A stretch of DNA of 27,707 nt from Pseudomonadota bacterium (GTDB taxonomy: Bacteria > Pseudomonadota > Gammaproteobacteria > Acidiferrobacterales > Sulfurifustaceae). This document shows positions 13,579 through 20,817 of this stretch, in pieces. The translations under genes and the position numbers were made by a program. The notes below the pieces were generated by a model. The model was not told the origin of the DNA and made no database searches. It worked only from the letters and a program-made list of their open reading frames with translations. How positions within the stretch are numbered: the first letter of the stretch is position 1; each line of letters opens with the position of its first letter. The stretch lies in assembly GCA_020354085.1 (NCBI GenBank), contig CP070641.1, positions 1,426,274-1,453,980 on the forward strand. The letters run 5' to 3'.

Positions 13579-14053
13579 GCGAGCGGATGCGCGCTAGTAA
13601 CGCGGTAGTGGAGCGTTCGAAGCGGAAAGGAATCGAATGCACGGTACCACCGTAAGAGCGCACGAAATCGTTGCCGACAATTTTCTCCGGCGGCCAGTCG
13701 CCGCCCTTGACCAGACGGTCCGGGCGGATAGTCTCGATCAAAGCGAGCGGAGTGTCTTCACCGAACGGCGTCACCAGCGACACGCAGCCGAGCGCGGCGA
13801 GTACGGCCAGGCGATCGGCCAGCGGATTGATCGGCCGGTCTGCTCCTTTTTCCAGGCGTCGCACCGAGGCGTCATCGTTGACGCCAATCACCAGGCTGCG
13901 TCCGAGCGCCGCCGCCTGCTCGAGATAGGCGACGTGCCCGCGATGCAGGATATCGAAACAACCATTGGTGAAGACGAGCGGTCTCGGCAGCGTGGCAATC
14001 CTTTCGGCCAACGCCGCGCGCGACAGGACGATCTTGGTTTCGCTCGCCGTCAA
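13571..14053 (-). CDS. rfaE2: D-glycero-beta-D-manno-heptose 1-phosphate adenylyltransferase (stand-alone)
   Basis: A 160-residue nucleotidyltransferase that makes ADP-heptose from heptose 1-phosphate and ATP for LPS inner core. It shows NGCFDILHRGH (HRGH at 37-40), DRLVKGGDW, and the closing FERSTTALLARIR. It equals the C-terminal half of bifunctional HldE; the kinase half is absent, so a separate hldA/rfaE1 is expected elsewhere. The start appears to be TTG at 14051-14053, overlapping the dolP TGA stop; the Shine-Dalgarno site is poor. No ATG or GTG sits between this TTG and the conserved core. Confidence 0.9.
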   Translation of the reverse strand: MTASETKIVLSRAALAERIATLPRPLVFTNGCFDILHRGHVAYLEQAAALGRSLVIGVNDDASVRRLEKGADRPINPLADRLAVLAALGCVSLVTPFGEDTPLALIETIRPDRLVKGGDWPPEKIVGNDFVRSYGGTVHSIPFRFERSTTALLARIRSHG

Positions 14054-14625
14054 TCCGTGTACTCGAACACGCGCACCACGCGCTCGACGCCGCCAACCCC
14101 GCGCGCGGCTTCGCTGGCAAGATCGGCCTCTTTGCGGCTCACGATGCCCATCAGATATACGGCGTTGTTTTCGCTCACCACTTTGATCTGATTGGAGGGC
14201 AGTTCACTCACCCCTGCAAGCTTGCCTTTCACTTTTGTGGTAATCCAGGTATCGCCGCTGCGCGCGCCAAACGACGTGGGATCAGCGATGCGGATCTCAT
14301 TGACGATACGCCGTATATTCGGAACGGTGCGCACCTGCGCCAGCGCGAGGTCGCGCAATTCGCTGTTGGCGGCCTCGCCCGTCAGCAGCACGATGCCGTT
14401 AAAGCTCGTGACGCTAATGCGGGAGTGATCTTTTAACTGTGCTTCGCGCGACAAGGCATTCCCGGCCTTGATCTCAATCGTTTCATCGTCAAGCTGGGCG
14501 CCGACCGAGCGACGGTCTTGCGCGACCACGACCGCGGTCGCGCCCCCGGCCACGATAACCGCCGGTGCGCATCCGCTCAACATTACGGCCAACGCGAGCG
14601 CGCTGGTCGCGCCGGCGCTTTTCAT
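14050..14625 (-). CDS. dolP: Outer-membrane BON-domain lipoprotein DolP (YraP)
   Basis: A 191-residue lipoprotein, the same length as Escherichia coli DolP. A signal peptide ends in the lipobox LSGC (Cys 19). Two BON domains follow (about 48-115 and 125-190), with VTSFNGIVLLTGEA and VVSENNAVYLMGIVSRKEAD as the two GIVxLTG-like motifs. DolP protects outer-membrane integrity and interacts with BAM. The frame is open to 14661, but ATG 14625 gives the signal peptide and forms an ATGA overlap with the diaA stop. It sits in the conserved lpoA-yraN-diaA-dolP order. Confidence 0.92.
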   Translation of the reverse strand: MKSAGATSALALAVMLSGCAPAVIVAGGATAVVVAQDRRSVGAQLDDETIEIKAGNALSREAQLKDHSRISVTSFNGIVLLTGEAANSELRDLALAQVRTVPNIRRIVNEIRIADPTSFGARSGDTWITTKVKGKLAGVSELPSNQIKVVSENNAVYLMGIVSRKEADLASEAARGVGGVERVVRVFEYTD

Positions 14626-15245
14626 CCCTGGCCCAGGAGTTGGTAGTCGATGAGATCGCACAGGCAGTGGATCACGATGCCGTGGACTTCCTGGATCCGC
14701 GCGGTGGATTGGACGGACACGCAGATATCGATATCGCCGCCGCGGAGCAGCTTGGAAAGCTTGCCGCCGTCGCGACCGCTCAGCGCTACCACGCCCAGAT
14801 CGCGCTCATGTGCCGCTTGTACCGCGCGTAGCACGTTGGGCGAATTGCCGGAGGTGGAGATGGCCAGCAACACGTCGCCCGCCTGGCCGAGCGCACGTAC
14901 TTGTTTGGCGAACACCTCATCGAAATGGTAGTCATTGGCGATGGAGGTGAGTGTGGACGTGTCTGTGGTGAGCGAAAGCGCGGCGAGCGCCGGGCGCTCA
15001 CGCTCGAATCGATTGAGAAGTTCGGCGGAGAAGTGTTGCGCATCGGCGGCGGAGCCACCGTTACCGCAGGCCAGCACTTTGCGTCCGGCAAGCAGCGCTT
15101 GCAACATCAGGGCGGCCGCGCCGGTGATCGAGGGCGTCAGCACATCGACCGCCTCGCGGATAGTCTTCAGGCTGTCCGCGAAGATGCCACGTACGCGCGC
15201 ATTGAGTAACGTCTCGTCGAACGACTGGGCTGTATTAAACGACAT
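14622..15245 (-). CDS. diaA: SIS-domain protein, DiaA/GmhA family
   Basis: A 207-residue SIS-fold protein. Escherichia coli DiaA binds DnaA and promotes timely initiation; the close paralogue GmhA isomerises sedoheptulose 7-phosphate for heptose synthesis. Synteny (after yraN, before dolP) and the CLCDLID segment near the end favour DiaA. However, GmhA-type residues are also seen: the Glu in HFSAELLNRF, the Gln of ARIQEVH, and a His at the position of the GmhA catalytic His in IVIHCL. The Asp usual before RIQE in GmhA is Ala here. rfaE2 follows two genes later, so a heptose-isomerase role is possible. GAGGAAA precedes the ATG. The function split is unresolved. Confidence 0.85.
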   Translation of the reverse strand: MSFNTAQSFDETLLNARVRGIFADSLKTIREAVDVLTPSITGAAALMLQALLAGRKVLACGNGGSAADAQHFSAELLNRFERERPALAALSLTTDTSTLTSIANDYHFDEVFAKQVRALGQAGDVLLAISTSGNSPNVLRAVQAAHERDLGVVALSGRDGGKLSKLLRGGDIDICVSVQSTARIQEVHGIVIHCLCDLIDYQLLGQG

Positions 15246-15261
15246 CGTCTGCGTTTCCTCG

Positions 15262-15630
15262 TCAAAAGGCGTTCGCTACCCACTCGACGCGCGTGGTGTC
15301 ACCGTCGGCGCTCACGGCTACGATATCAAAACGGCAGGCCTGCTTGGAGCCCCGCGGCTGGCGTTGTAGATAGTGCTCGGCGGTCGCGCGCAGACGCTGT
15401 TGTTTACGGGCATCGATGGTCTCGGCCGGATGCCCGAAACCCAGCGAGCGCCGATAGCGAACCTCAACGAACACCAGCGTTTGGTCCTCTTGCATGATCA
15501 GATCGATTTCTCCGTGCGGGCTGCGATAGTTGCGGGCCACCACCGTCATCCCTTGTTGCTTTAGGTGTTGGCACGCGGTTGCCTCAGCCGCCTCGCCTTG
15601 CCGTAAATGTGGCGGGCGCGCGCGCAACAT
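15262..15630 (-). CDS. yraN: UPF0102 family protein YraN
   Basis: A 122-residue protein with the restriction-endonuclease-like UPF0102 core: GEAAEATACQHLKQQG, RNYRSPHGEIDLIM (Glu and Asp of the putative metal site) and LVFVEVRYRRS. Its role is unknown; a nuclease-like or Holliday-junction function has been proposed for the family from fold alone. Its ATG shares one base with the lpoA stop, so it is translationally coupled, and diaA follows 16 bases after it. Length is normal. Confidence 0.93.
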   Translation of the reverse strand: MLRARPPHLRQGEAAEATACQHLKQQGMTVVARNYRSPHGEIDLIMQEDQTLVFVEVRYRRSLGFGHPAETIDARKQQRLRATAEHYLQRQPRGSKQACRFDIVAVSADGDTTRVEWVANAF

Positions 15631-17546
15631 CAGCCGCCGGAAGTGGTGTCGAGTTTGAGACGAGCCTTGTCTTTCAGGCCGCGATCAAGCAGACGCGGCG
15701 TGCCGCGGCTGAAACGTGCCCACAACAACTGCCGCTGTAGCCTGCCGGTACGATCGATCGACAGGCTGCTGGTCACGCCGCTGAAGCGTGCACCGTCGTC
15801 GGCATTGATACGACTAAGATAGGGAATCACTGCATACGAATCGATTCCCAAGGCGTACAGGCGGTCCAGGCCGGTGCGCGCATGTGGCCAGTCGCCTTGC
15901 AGCTTGGCACGAAGCTCGGCGATCGAGCCTTCCGACAGCAGCATCCACGGCATGTCGCCGAACACGACACCGTCGAGATCGCGGTCGTGCACCTCATCGC
16001 TCTTCCCTGAGAAGATTGCGGAGGTCGCGTACACCGGCAGGCGTGAGGCGCGGAAGAAGTTAAGCTGCGGTTTAATGAGGCGACCGCTTGCGGCATCGGC
16101 CGCGAGGAAAACCATCTCAACATCTTGGCGGGTGCGTGCCTCGAATTGGAGCTTCTGTGCAACCTTGGCTTCCATCATGCCGCGGCGCGCCTCGCTCTGA
16201 TTGATGTTGAGGAGGCGTTTAATAGGCTCCGAGTAGTCGCTGCCGTCAGCCTGGTAGGCCTCTGCCGCCAGTATCGTGCCGCCGAGCCGCTCCCACTGCG
16301 CCACAAACGCCGATTGCATGCGTTCGCCCCAGCTGCTCTTTTGATAGAGCACGACGGCACGCCGATGCCCGTCCAAGTAGGCGCGCTGTGCGGCCTGTTT
16401 CGCTTCTTGCTCCGGGGGCAAGCCGAATTGAAAGAGGAATTTTCCGGCAGCCGCGCTTTCCTCATCCGTGTGACTGAGCAGCATGGTCGGTACGGTGATC
16501 ACGCCACTGCGTATCAAGCTGTCAACTGCGTCGCGTCCCAGCGGGCCGACGATGAGTTGGGCCCCGTCCAACACCGCCTGTGAGTAGAAAATCGGCGCTT
16601 GCGTAGGATCGGCGCCGATATCGTAGACGCGTATCTGTGGTTTGGTCGGATCCGGATTGATCGCATCGACGGCCAAAAAGCCATCGCGTAGGCTCTGCGC
16701 CGGGACTGCATAATCAGAGGTGAGGGGCAGCAGCAGTGCGATGCGTTCGATGCGCCCGATCAGGTCAGATGCGCGCGCGAGCAGACTCGGCACCATGTAG
16801 TCCTGCGCCGGATGCTTGGGGTAACTCTGTTTCCAACGCTCAATCGCTGCGGCCAATGCCGCCTGGCTCGTGCCGCTGTCCATCGCCGCGAGCGAAAGTT
16901 CGAGCCAGCCAGCGAGCACGAGATCGCGCGCCACATTAAGCGCGGCGATGCGACGTTCACGCGGCATGGCGCCGAGCGTTTCCCAGATCTGCTTCTGATT
17001 CTCGGCGATGATTTCGCGGTTGGCGATGTATTGCTCGCGTGCGATACGATTGCGCACAGCACCGGTTGGGTTGTTGAGCGCCAGCTCCGCCTGGGCGCGC
17101 ACCAGGTAGATATCCGCAATTAGCGCGGGATTGAGGTTGCGCGCTTCCTGCGCCTGATCGAGAAGACGGATTGCCCGTTCGTGCTTTCCTCCTAACGAGG
17201 CCAAGCGCGCTTCGAGAATCTTCTTGCGCGCATAGTAGGAGCTGTCCAACGCAGTGACGTCGACGGCTTCGAGGGCGATGCGGGCCTCGGGAAGCTGGCC
17301 CGCTTTAAGCAAATTGTCGACCGATTTTAGCTGCAGCTGTTGCCGTTGCGGTGCCTCTGTGGTCTGCGCGAGGCGCTCGTACTCGCGGGCGGCGATCACA
17401 AATTCGCCATCGCTCTCGGCCTTCTCCGCGGTCTCGGTACTGATAGCAGGCGGCTCTTTCTGAACAGCGACGCGCGGAGTCTCGCAACCGGCGAGCACGG
17501 TGGCGACAAGCGCGATCACGCACCAGTTTGGAAATTGGGATTTCAT
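15630..17546 (-). CDS. lpoA: Outer-membrane lipoprotein LpoA, activator of PBP1A
   Basis: A 638-residue lipoprotein. Signal peptide and lipobox LAGC (Cys 21) are clear. The N-terminal half (about 40-270) is TPR-like helical; the C-terminal half (about 280-610) is a type I periplasmic-binding fold that contacts PBP1A. Diagnostic segments are VGPLGRDAVDSLI, RQDVEMVFLAADAASGRLIKPQL, LPVYATSAIFSG and FGDMPWML. The frame is open to 17651, but ATG 17546 is chosen because the lipoprotein signal begins there and AGGA lies upstream. It diverges from rsmI with only 16 bases between start codons, so promoters must lie inside each other's coding ends. It leads the yraN-diaA-dolP-rfaE2 group. Confidence 0.92.
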   Translation of the reverse strand: MKSQFPNWCVIALVATVLAGCETPRVAVQKEPPAISTETAEKAESDGEFVIAAREYERLAQTTEAPQRQQLQLKSVDNLLKAGQLPEARIALEAVDVTALDSSYYARKKILEARLASLGGKHERAIRLLDQAQEARNLNPALIADIYLVRAQAELALNNPTGAVRNRIAREQYIANREIIAENQKQIWETLGAMPRERRIAALNVARDLVLAGWLELSLAAMDSGTSQAALAAAIERWKQSYPKHPAQDYMVPSLLARASDLIGRIERIALLLPLTSDYAVPAQSLRDGFLAVDAINPDPTKPQIRVYDIGADPTQAPIFYSQAVLDGAQLIVGPLGRDAVDSLIRSGVITVPTMLLSHTDEESAAAGKFLFQFGLPPEQEAKQAAQRAYLDGHRRAVVLYQKSSWGERMQSAFVAQWERLGGTILAAEAYQADGSDYSEPIKRLLNINQSEARRGMMEAKVAQKLQFEARTRQDVEMVFLAADAASGRLIKPQLNFFRASRLPVYATSAIFSGKSDEVHDRDLDGVVFGDMPWMLLSEGSIAELRAKLQGDWPHARTGLDRLYALGIDSYAVIPYLSRINADDGARFSGVTSSLSIDRTGRLQRQLLWARFSRGTPRLLDRGLKDKARLKLDTTSGG

Positions 17547-17562
17547 GTAACATCCTGCTTTC

Positions 17563-18471
17563 ATGGGCACTGCGGTTTCTACGTCGGATGGCGCCAATCT
17601 GCCGGATTCGGGCGTCTTGTACGTGGTCGCCACGCCGATCGGCAATCTCAACGATATTAGTGCGCGTGCGACGCAGGTACTATCGTCGGTTGACGCGATT
17701 GCCTGCGAAGATACGCGTCATACAGGTAAACTCCTTCGCCACCTCGCCATCCGGATCACCAGCCCTAGACAGCTGCTCGCGCTGCACCAGCATAACGAAC
17801 GCGAGCAAATCCCAAAACTAATCAGCCGGCTTCAGGCGGGCGAGTCTATCGCATTGGTCAGCGATGCGGGAACTCCTTTAGTAAGTGATCCGGGATTCCA
17901 GTTGGTGCGCGCCGCGCGTGACGTCGGGGTAACCATTATTCCGGTTCCCGGTGCCTGCGCCGCTATTGCGGCGCTCAGCGTGGCTGGCCTACCGTCGGAC
18001 CGGTTCGTGTTTGAGGGGTTCCCCCCGTCAAAGGCAGGCGAGCGGCGAGAGCATTTTCGCTCGCTGCGGGCGGAGTCGCGCACGATCATCTTTTATGAAG
18101 CGCCGCACCGGGTGATCGCGAGCCTGCGCGCCATGGCCGAAGAGTTCGGCCCAGATCGGGCGGCCGTGGTGGCGAGGGAGCTGACCAAACGCTTCGAGAC
18201 CGTGCGCGCAGGTGGGCTGCAAGAGCTGGCGGATTGGCTAGCGGGAGACCCCGTACAGCAGCAAGGTGAGTTTGTCATCGTCATTCACGGCGCGACAACC
18301 GTGCGTCAAGCCCAAGACACGGAAGGCGAACGTGTGCTGCGTATCTTGCTTGCTAGTTTGCCGGTGAGTCAGGCCGCCGACCTGGCTGCCGCAATCAGTG
18401 GAGCGGGGCGCCGCACCCTCTACCAGCGCGCCTTGGCGCTTCGCGCCGAGTCTGAAGAAAGTGATCAATAG
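17563..18471 (+). CDS. rsmI: 16S rRNA (cytidine-1402-2'-O) methyltransferase RsmI
   Basis: A 302-residue SAM-dependent methyltransferase (tetrapyrrole-methylase fold) that modifies C1402 in the ribosomal decoding centre. It shows VLYVVATPIGNLNDIS, CEDTRHTGKLL, VSDAGTPLVSDPGF, PVPGACAAIAAL, FEGFPPSKAGER and IFYEAPHR, and the end is complete. ATG 17563 has little Shine-Dalgarno; a later start is possible, but the motif begins near residue 18. It is divergent from lpoA, and the rnpB promoter begins right after its stop. Confidence 0.95.
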   Translation: MGTAVSTSDGANLPDSGVLYVVATPIGNLNDISARATQVLSSVDAIACEDTRHTGKLLRHLAIRITSPRQLLALHQHNEREQIPKLISRLQAGESIALVSDAGTPLVSDPGFQLVRAARDVGVTIIPVPGACAAIAALSVAGLPSDRFVFEGFPPSKAGERREHFRSLRAESRTIIFYEAPHRVIASLRAMAEEFGPDRAAVVARELTKRFETVRAGGLQELADWLAGDPVQQQGEFVIVIHGATTVRQAQDTEGERVLRILLASLPVSQAADLAAAISGAGRRTLYQRALALRAESEESDQ

Positions 18472-18477
18472 TCCCTG

Positions 18478-18483
18478 TACAAT
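18478..18483 (+). promoter_or_regulatory. -10 box of the rnpB promoter
   Basis: TACAAT lies 7-8 bases before the predicted 5' end of RNase P RNA and just beyond the rsmI stop codon. The matching -35 region (about 18455-18460) is poor, so other factors or an upstream element may help. Confidence 0.5.
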
Positions 18484-18490
18484 TGGCCTC

Positions 18491-18831
18491 GGAGTCGGCC
18501 AGGCAGTCGCTGCGGGTAACCGCAGAGGAAAGTCCGGGCTCCGTAGGGCAAGGTGCCAGGTAACGCCTGGAGGGCGTGAGCCTATGGAAAGTACCACAGA
18601 AAACATACCGCCTAAGTCCGCAAGGGCCGGTAAGGGTGAAAAGGTGCGGTAAGAGCGCACCGCGCGGGTGGCAACACACCGCGGCACGGTAAACCCCACC
18701 TGGAGCAAGGCCGCATAGGGGAACAATGGCGTGGCCCGCGCCGTTCCCGGGTAGGCCGCACGAGGTGCGTGGCGACACGCGCCCCAGATGAATGACTGTC
18801 CACGACAGAACCCGGCTTATCGGCCGACTCT
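18491..18831 (+). ncRNA. rnpB: RNase P RNA, bacterial class A
   Basis: Catalytic RNA that trims tRNA 5' leaders with protein C5 (rnpA, not here). The conserved core AGAGGAAAGTCCGGGCTCC is at about 18533-18552, followed by GGTGCCAGGTAACGCCTGG, GAAAGTACCACAGAAA, and near the 3' end ACAGAACCCGGCTTAT. The terminal helix P1 closes with GAGTCGGCC (18492-18500) pairing to GGCCGACTC (18822-18830). TAATTTTTATT follows and acts with P1 as terminator. Ends are accurate to a few bases. Confidence 0.97.
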
Positions 18832-19023
18832 AATTTTTATTATTAGATATATTTTTTAAGTCGTTGAATTGTAACGATTGATACATTTCAACCCGCGCCT
18901 AATTGGCGCCCACATTACGCGTTTTCCGAGCATTCTTTGTTGTTCCGGTTTCGTTTCCTTGCCCCACATTCCTAACTCGCTGTTGCGAAAAGATTTCGCA
19001 TGGAAGTAATTGGCCGTTTTTCC

Positions 19024-19053
19024 TTGACACTACGTTCAGCTGCTCTCTATAGT
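19024..19053 (+). promoter_or_regulatory. Sigma70 promoter of the mraZ/dcw operon
   Basis: A perfect TTGACA (19024-19029) and TATAGT (19048-19053) are separated by 18 bases. Transcription should begin near 19060, about 50 bases before mraZ and at the edge of the MraZ boxes. Confidence 0.85.
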
Positions 19054-19062
19054 GTAATGGAG

Positions 19063-19087
19063 TGGGAAAATGTGGCGTTTTGTGGAT
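19063..19087 (+). promoter_or_regulatory. MraZ operator: three phased TGG repeats
   Basis: TGGGA (19063), TGGCG (19073) and TGGAT (19083) repeat at exact 10-base steps. This is the arrangement bound by MraZ, which represses its own dcw promoter (TGGGN repeats with 5-base spacers in Escherichia coli). The second and third copies deviate at position 4. They lie just after the predicted transcription start. Confidence 0.75.
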
Positions 19088-19112
19088 TAACTGAGTCTAG
19101 AGAAACCGCTGA

Positions 19113-19571
19113 ATGTTCCGAGGCGTCAACACGCTCACCCTCGACGCGAAGGGTCGCTTGGCCATACCCACCCGCTACCGCGACGCGCTCGCTAGGCACT
19201 GCGATGGGCAAATGGTTCTCACTGTCGATCGCGATCATTGCCTGCTCCTGTATCCATTGCCCGACTGGGAAGAGATTGAGCGCAAGCTCGTGCGCCTGCC
19301 GAGTTTCAACAAGCAGGCGCGCCGGCTACAACGATTGCTTATCGGGCACGCAACTGAATGCGAACTGGATGCGGCGGGTCGCATACTTTTGCCGCCCCCG
19401 TTACGTGACTTCGCTGCGCTTAACAAATCGGTGGTGCTGATCGGGCAGGGCAATCGCTTCGAGATTTGGGACGAAGAGAGCTGGAACGCGCGCCGCGGTG
19501 AGTGGTTGGCGCAAGAGGCGCAGCAGGGAGACGGCGACTTGTCGGCCGGCCTCGAATCCTTATCGCTCTAG
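19113..19571 (+). CDS. mraZ: Transcriptional regulator MraZ
   Basis: A 152-residue protein with two SpoVT/AbrB-like halves: FRGVNTLTLDAKGRLAIPTRYRD (about 2-24) and ECELDAAGRILLPPPLRD (about 82-99), each carrying the DxxGRxxxP motif. MraZ forms a ring and binds phased repeats in its own promoter. It is the first gene of the dcw cluster and lies below boxes that fit autoregulation. Length matches the family (152 in Escherichia coli). The Shine-Dalgarno site is weak. Confidence 0.97.
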   Translation: MFRGVNTLTLDAKGRLAIPTRYRDALARHCDGQMVLTVDRDHCLLLYPLPDWEEIERKLVRLPSFNKQARRLQRLLIGHATECELDAAGRILLPPPLRDFAALNKSVVLIGQGNRFEIWDEESWNARRGEWLAQEAQQGDGDLSAGLESLSL

Positions 19572-19579
19572 GCGGGACG

Positions 19580-20536
19580 GTGAATGACAGCGTGCATGTA
19601 CCGGTTCTGCTCGACGAAGTGGTGCGGGCCTTGAATGTGAAACCGCAGGGCATCTATGTGGATGCCACCTACGGGCGCGGAGGTCACGCGCGCGCCATCC
19701 TGCAGCAACTCGGCTCATCTGGACGATTGATTGCGATGGACCGTGACCCACAAGCCGTGGCGCACGCCCGTCGCGAATTCGCGAGCGAGCAACGTTTACA
19801 CGTGCACCACGCGTCCTTCGCGATGCTAACCAGTATTCTCGAGCATGAGGGCGTGATGGGCCAGGTCGACGGGTTGTTGTTTGACCTCGGCGTTTCCTCA
19901 CCGCAACTCGATCAAGCAGCGCGCGGATTCAGCTTTCGCACCGAGGGCCCACTCGATATGCGTATGGACACGGCGCGCGGCGAGTCCGCAGCACAGTGGC
20001 TTGCCCGTGCCTCGACCGAAGAGATTGCGCAAGTGCTACGCGATCTGGGCGAGGAGCGTTTCGCGCGGCGAATCGCGCGCACCATCGTGCAGGCGCGTCT
20101 TCAACAGTCAATCACAACCACAACACAACTCGCGCAACTTGTCGCTGCTGCTGTGCCGACGCGCGAGCCCGGGCAGCATCCGGCGACGCGTACGTTTCAA
20201 GCGATTCGTATCCACATCAACCGCGAGCTCGAAGAGCTCGACCAGGCCTTGCCGCAGGCGTTTGATTCGTTGGCGCCTAGCGGACGACTGGCGGTGATTA
20301 GCTTTCATTCGCTCGAAGATCGCCGTGTTAAACGCTTCTTTGCCCGCGAAGCCCGCGGCGCCGATGTGCCGCCTGGTCTGCCGGTACGCGCTGCGGAAAT
20401 GCACGCCCGGATGCGGATTGTCGGTAAGGCGATCCGCGCAAGTGCGTCTGAGATCGCCCGCAATCCGCGCGCCCGCAGCGCGACGCTGCGTGTAGCCGAG
20501 CGCATTCCTGAACGGCCGCATGAGGCGCCGGCATGA
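19580..20536 (+). CDS. rsmH: 16S rRNA (cytosine-1402-N4) methyltransferase RsmH
   Basis: A 318-residue SAM methyltransferase acting on the same base as RsmI, which is encoded 2 kb upstream. It shows VHVPVLLDEVV at the start, DATYGRGGHARAIL (SAM motif I), FDLGVSSPQLD, and AVISFHSLEDRRVKRFF near the end. The open frame extends back to 19502 inside mraZ, but GTG 19580, 8 bases after the mraZ stop, gives the standard N-terminus. Its TGA overlaps the ftsL start (ATGA). Confidence 0.95.
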   Translation: MNDSVHVPVLLDEVVRALNVKPQGIYVDATYGRGGHARAILQQLGSSGRLIAMDRDPQAVAHARREFASEQRLHVHHASFAMLTSILEHEGVMGQVDGLLFDLGVSSPQLDQAARGFSFRTEGPLDMRMDTARGESAAQWLARASTEEIAQVLRDLGEERFARRIARTIVQARLQQSITTTTQLAQLVAAAVPTREPGQHPATRTFQAIRIHINRELEELDQALPQAFDSLAPSGRLAVISFHSLEDRRVKRFFAREARGADVPPGLPVRAAEMHARMRIVGKAIRASASEIARNPRARSATLRVAERIPERPHEAPA

Positions 20537-20817
20537 GCCGGCATCTGGGTTTGATTCTCGTGCTTTTGGCGGCAATCAGCTGTGCGCTGCTCGTGGTGCA
20601 CACTCGCCATGAAAGCCGGCAGCTTTTTGCGCGCCAGCAAAGTCTCCAGGCCGAACGTGACGCATTAACGACCGAGTGGGAGCGCTTGCTGCTCGAAGAG
20701 GCAGCCTGGGCCCAGCATCGGCGTATTGAATCGACCGCACGTGCGCGCCTCGGTATGGATCTCCCGGTCGCTGACCGGATCGTCGTCGTGCCGTTGGTGA
20801 GGAGCACGCAGCCGTGA
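20533..20817 (+). CDS. ftsL: Cell division protein FtsL
   Basis: A 94-residue bitopic protein with a very short cytoplasmic tail, one membrane helix (about 5-22) and a periplasmic coiled coil (about 25-65). FtsL joins FtsB and FtsQ and helps activate FtsWI at the septum. Sequence identity in this family is low, so the call rests on topology, size and position between rsmH and ftsI. It overlaps both neighbours by 4 bases. Confidence 0.93.
   Translation: MSRHLGLILVLLAAISCALLVVHTRHESRQLFARQQSLQAERDALTTEWERLLLEEAAWAQHRRIESTARARLGMDLPVADRIVVVPLVRSTQP

Larger units (their letters stand above)
18832..19112 (+). other. AT-rich spacer and dcw-cluster leader
   Basis: The first 60 bases are far more AT-rich than the surroundings and end rnpB transcription. 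A small hairpin (GCGAAA-AGA-TTTCGC, 18985-18999) lies just before the mraZ promoter. The last 60 bases are the mraZ leader with MraZ boxes. I see no gene. Confidence 0.6.

Noticed and set aside
18398..18803. Open frames on both strands across rnpB
   Set aside because: The region is RNase P RNA with conserved core and closing helix; the frames are by-products of its GC-rich structure.
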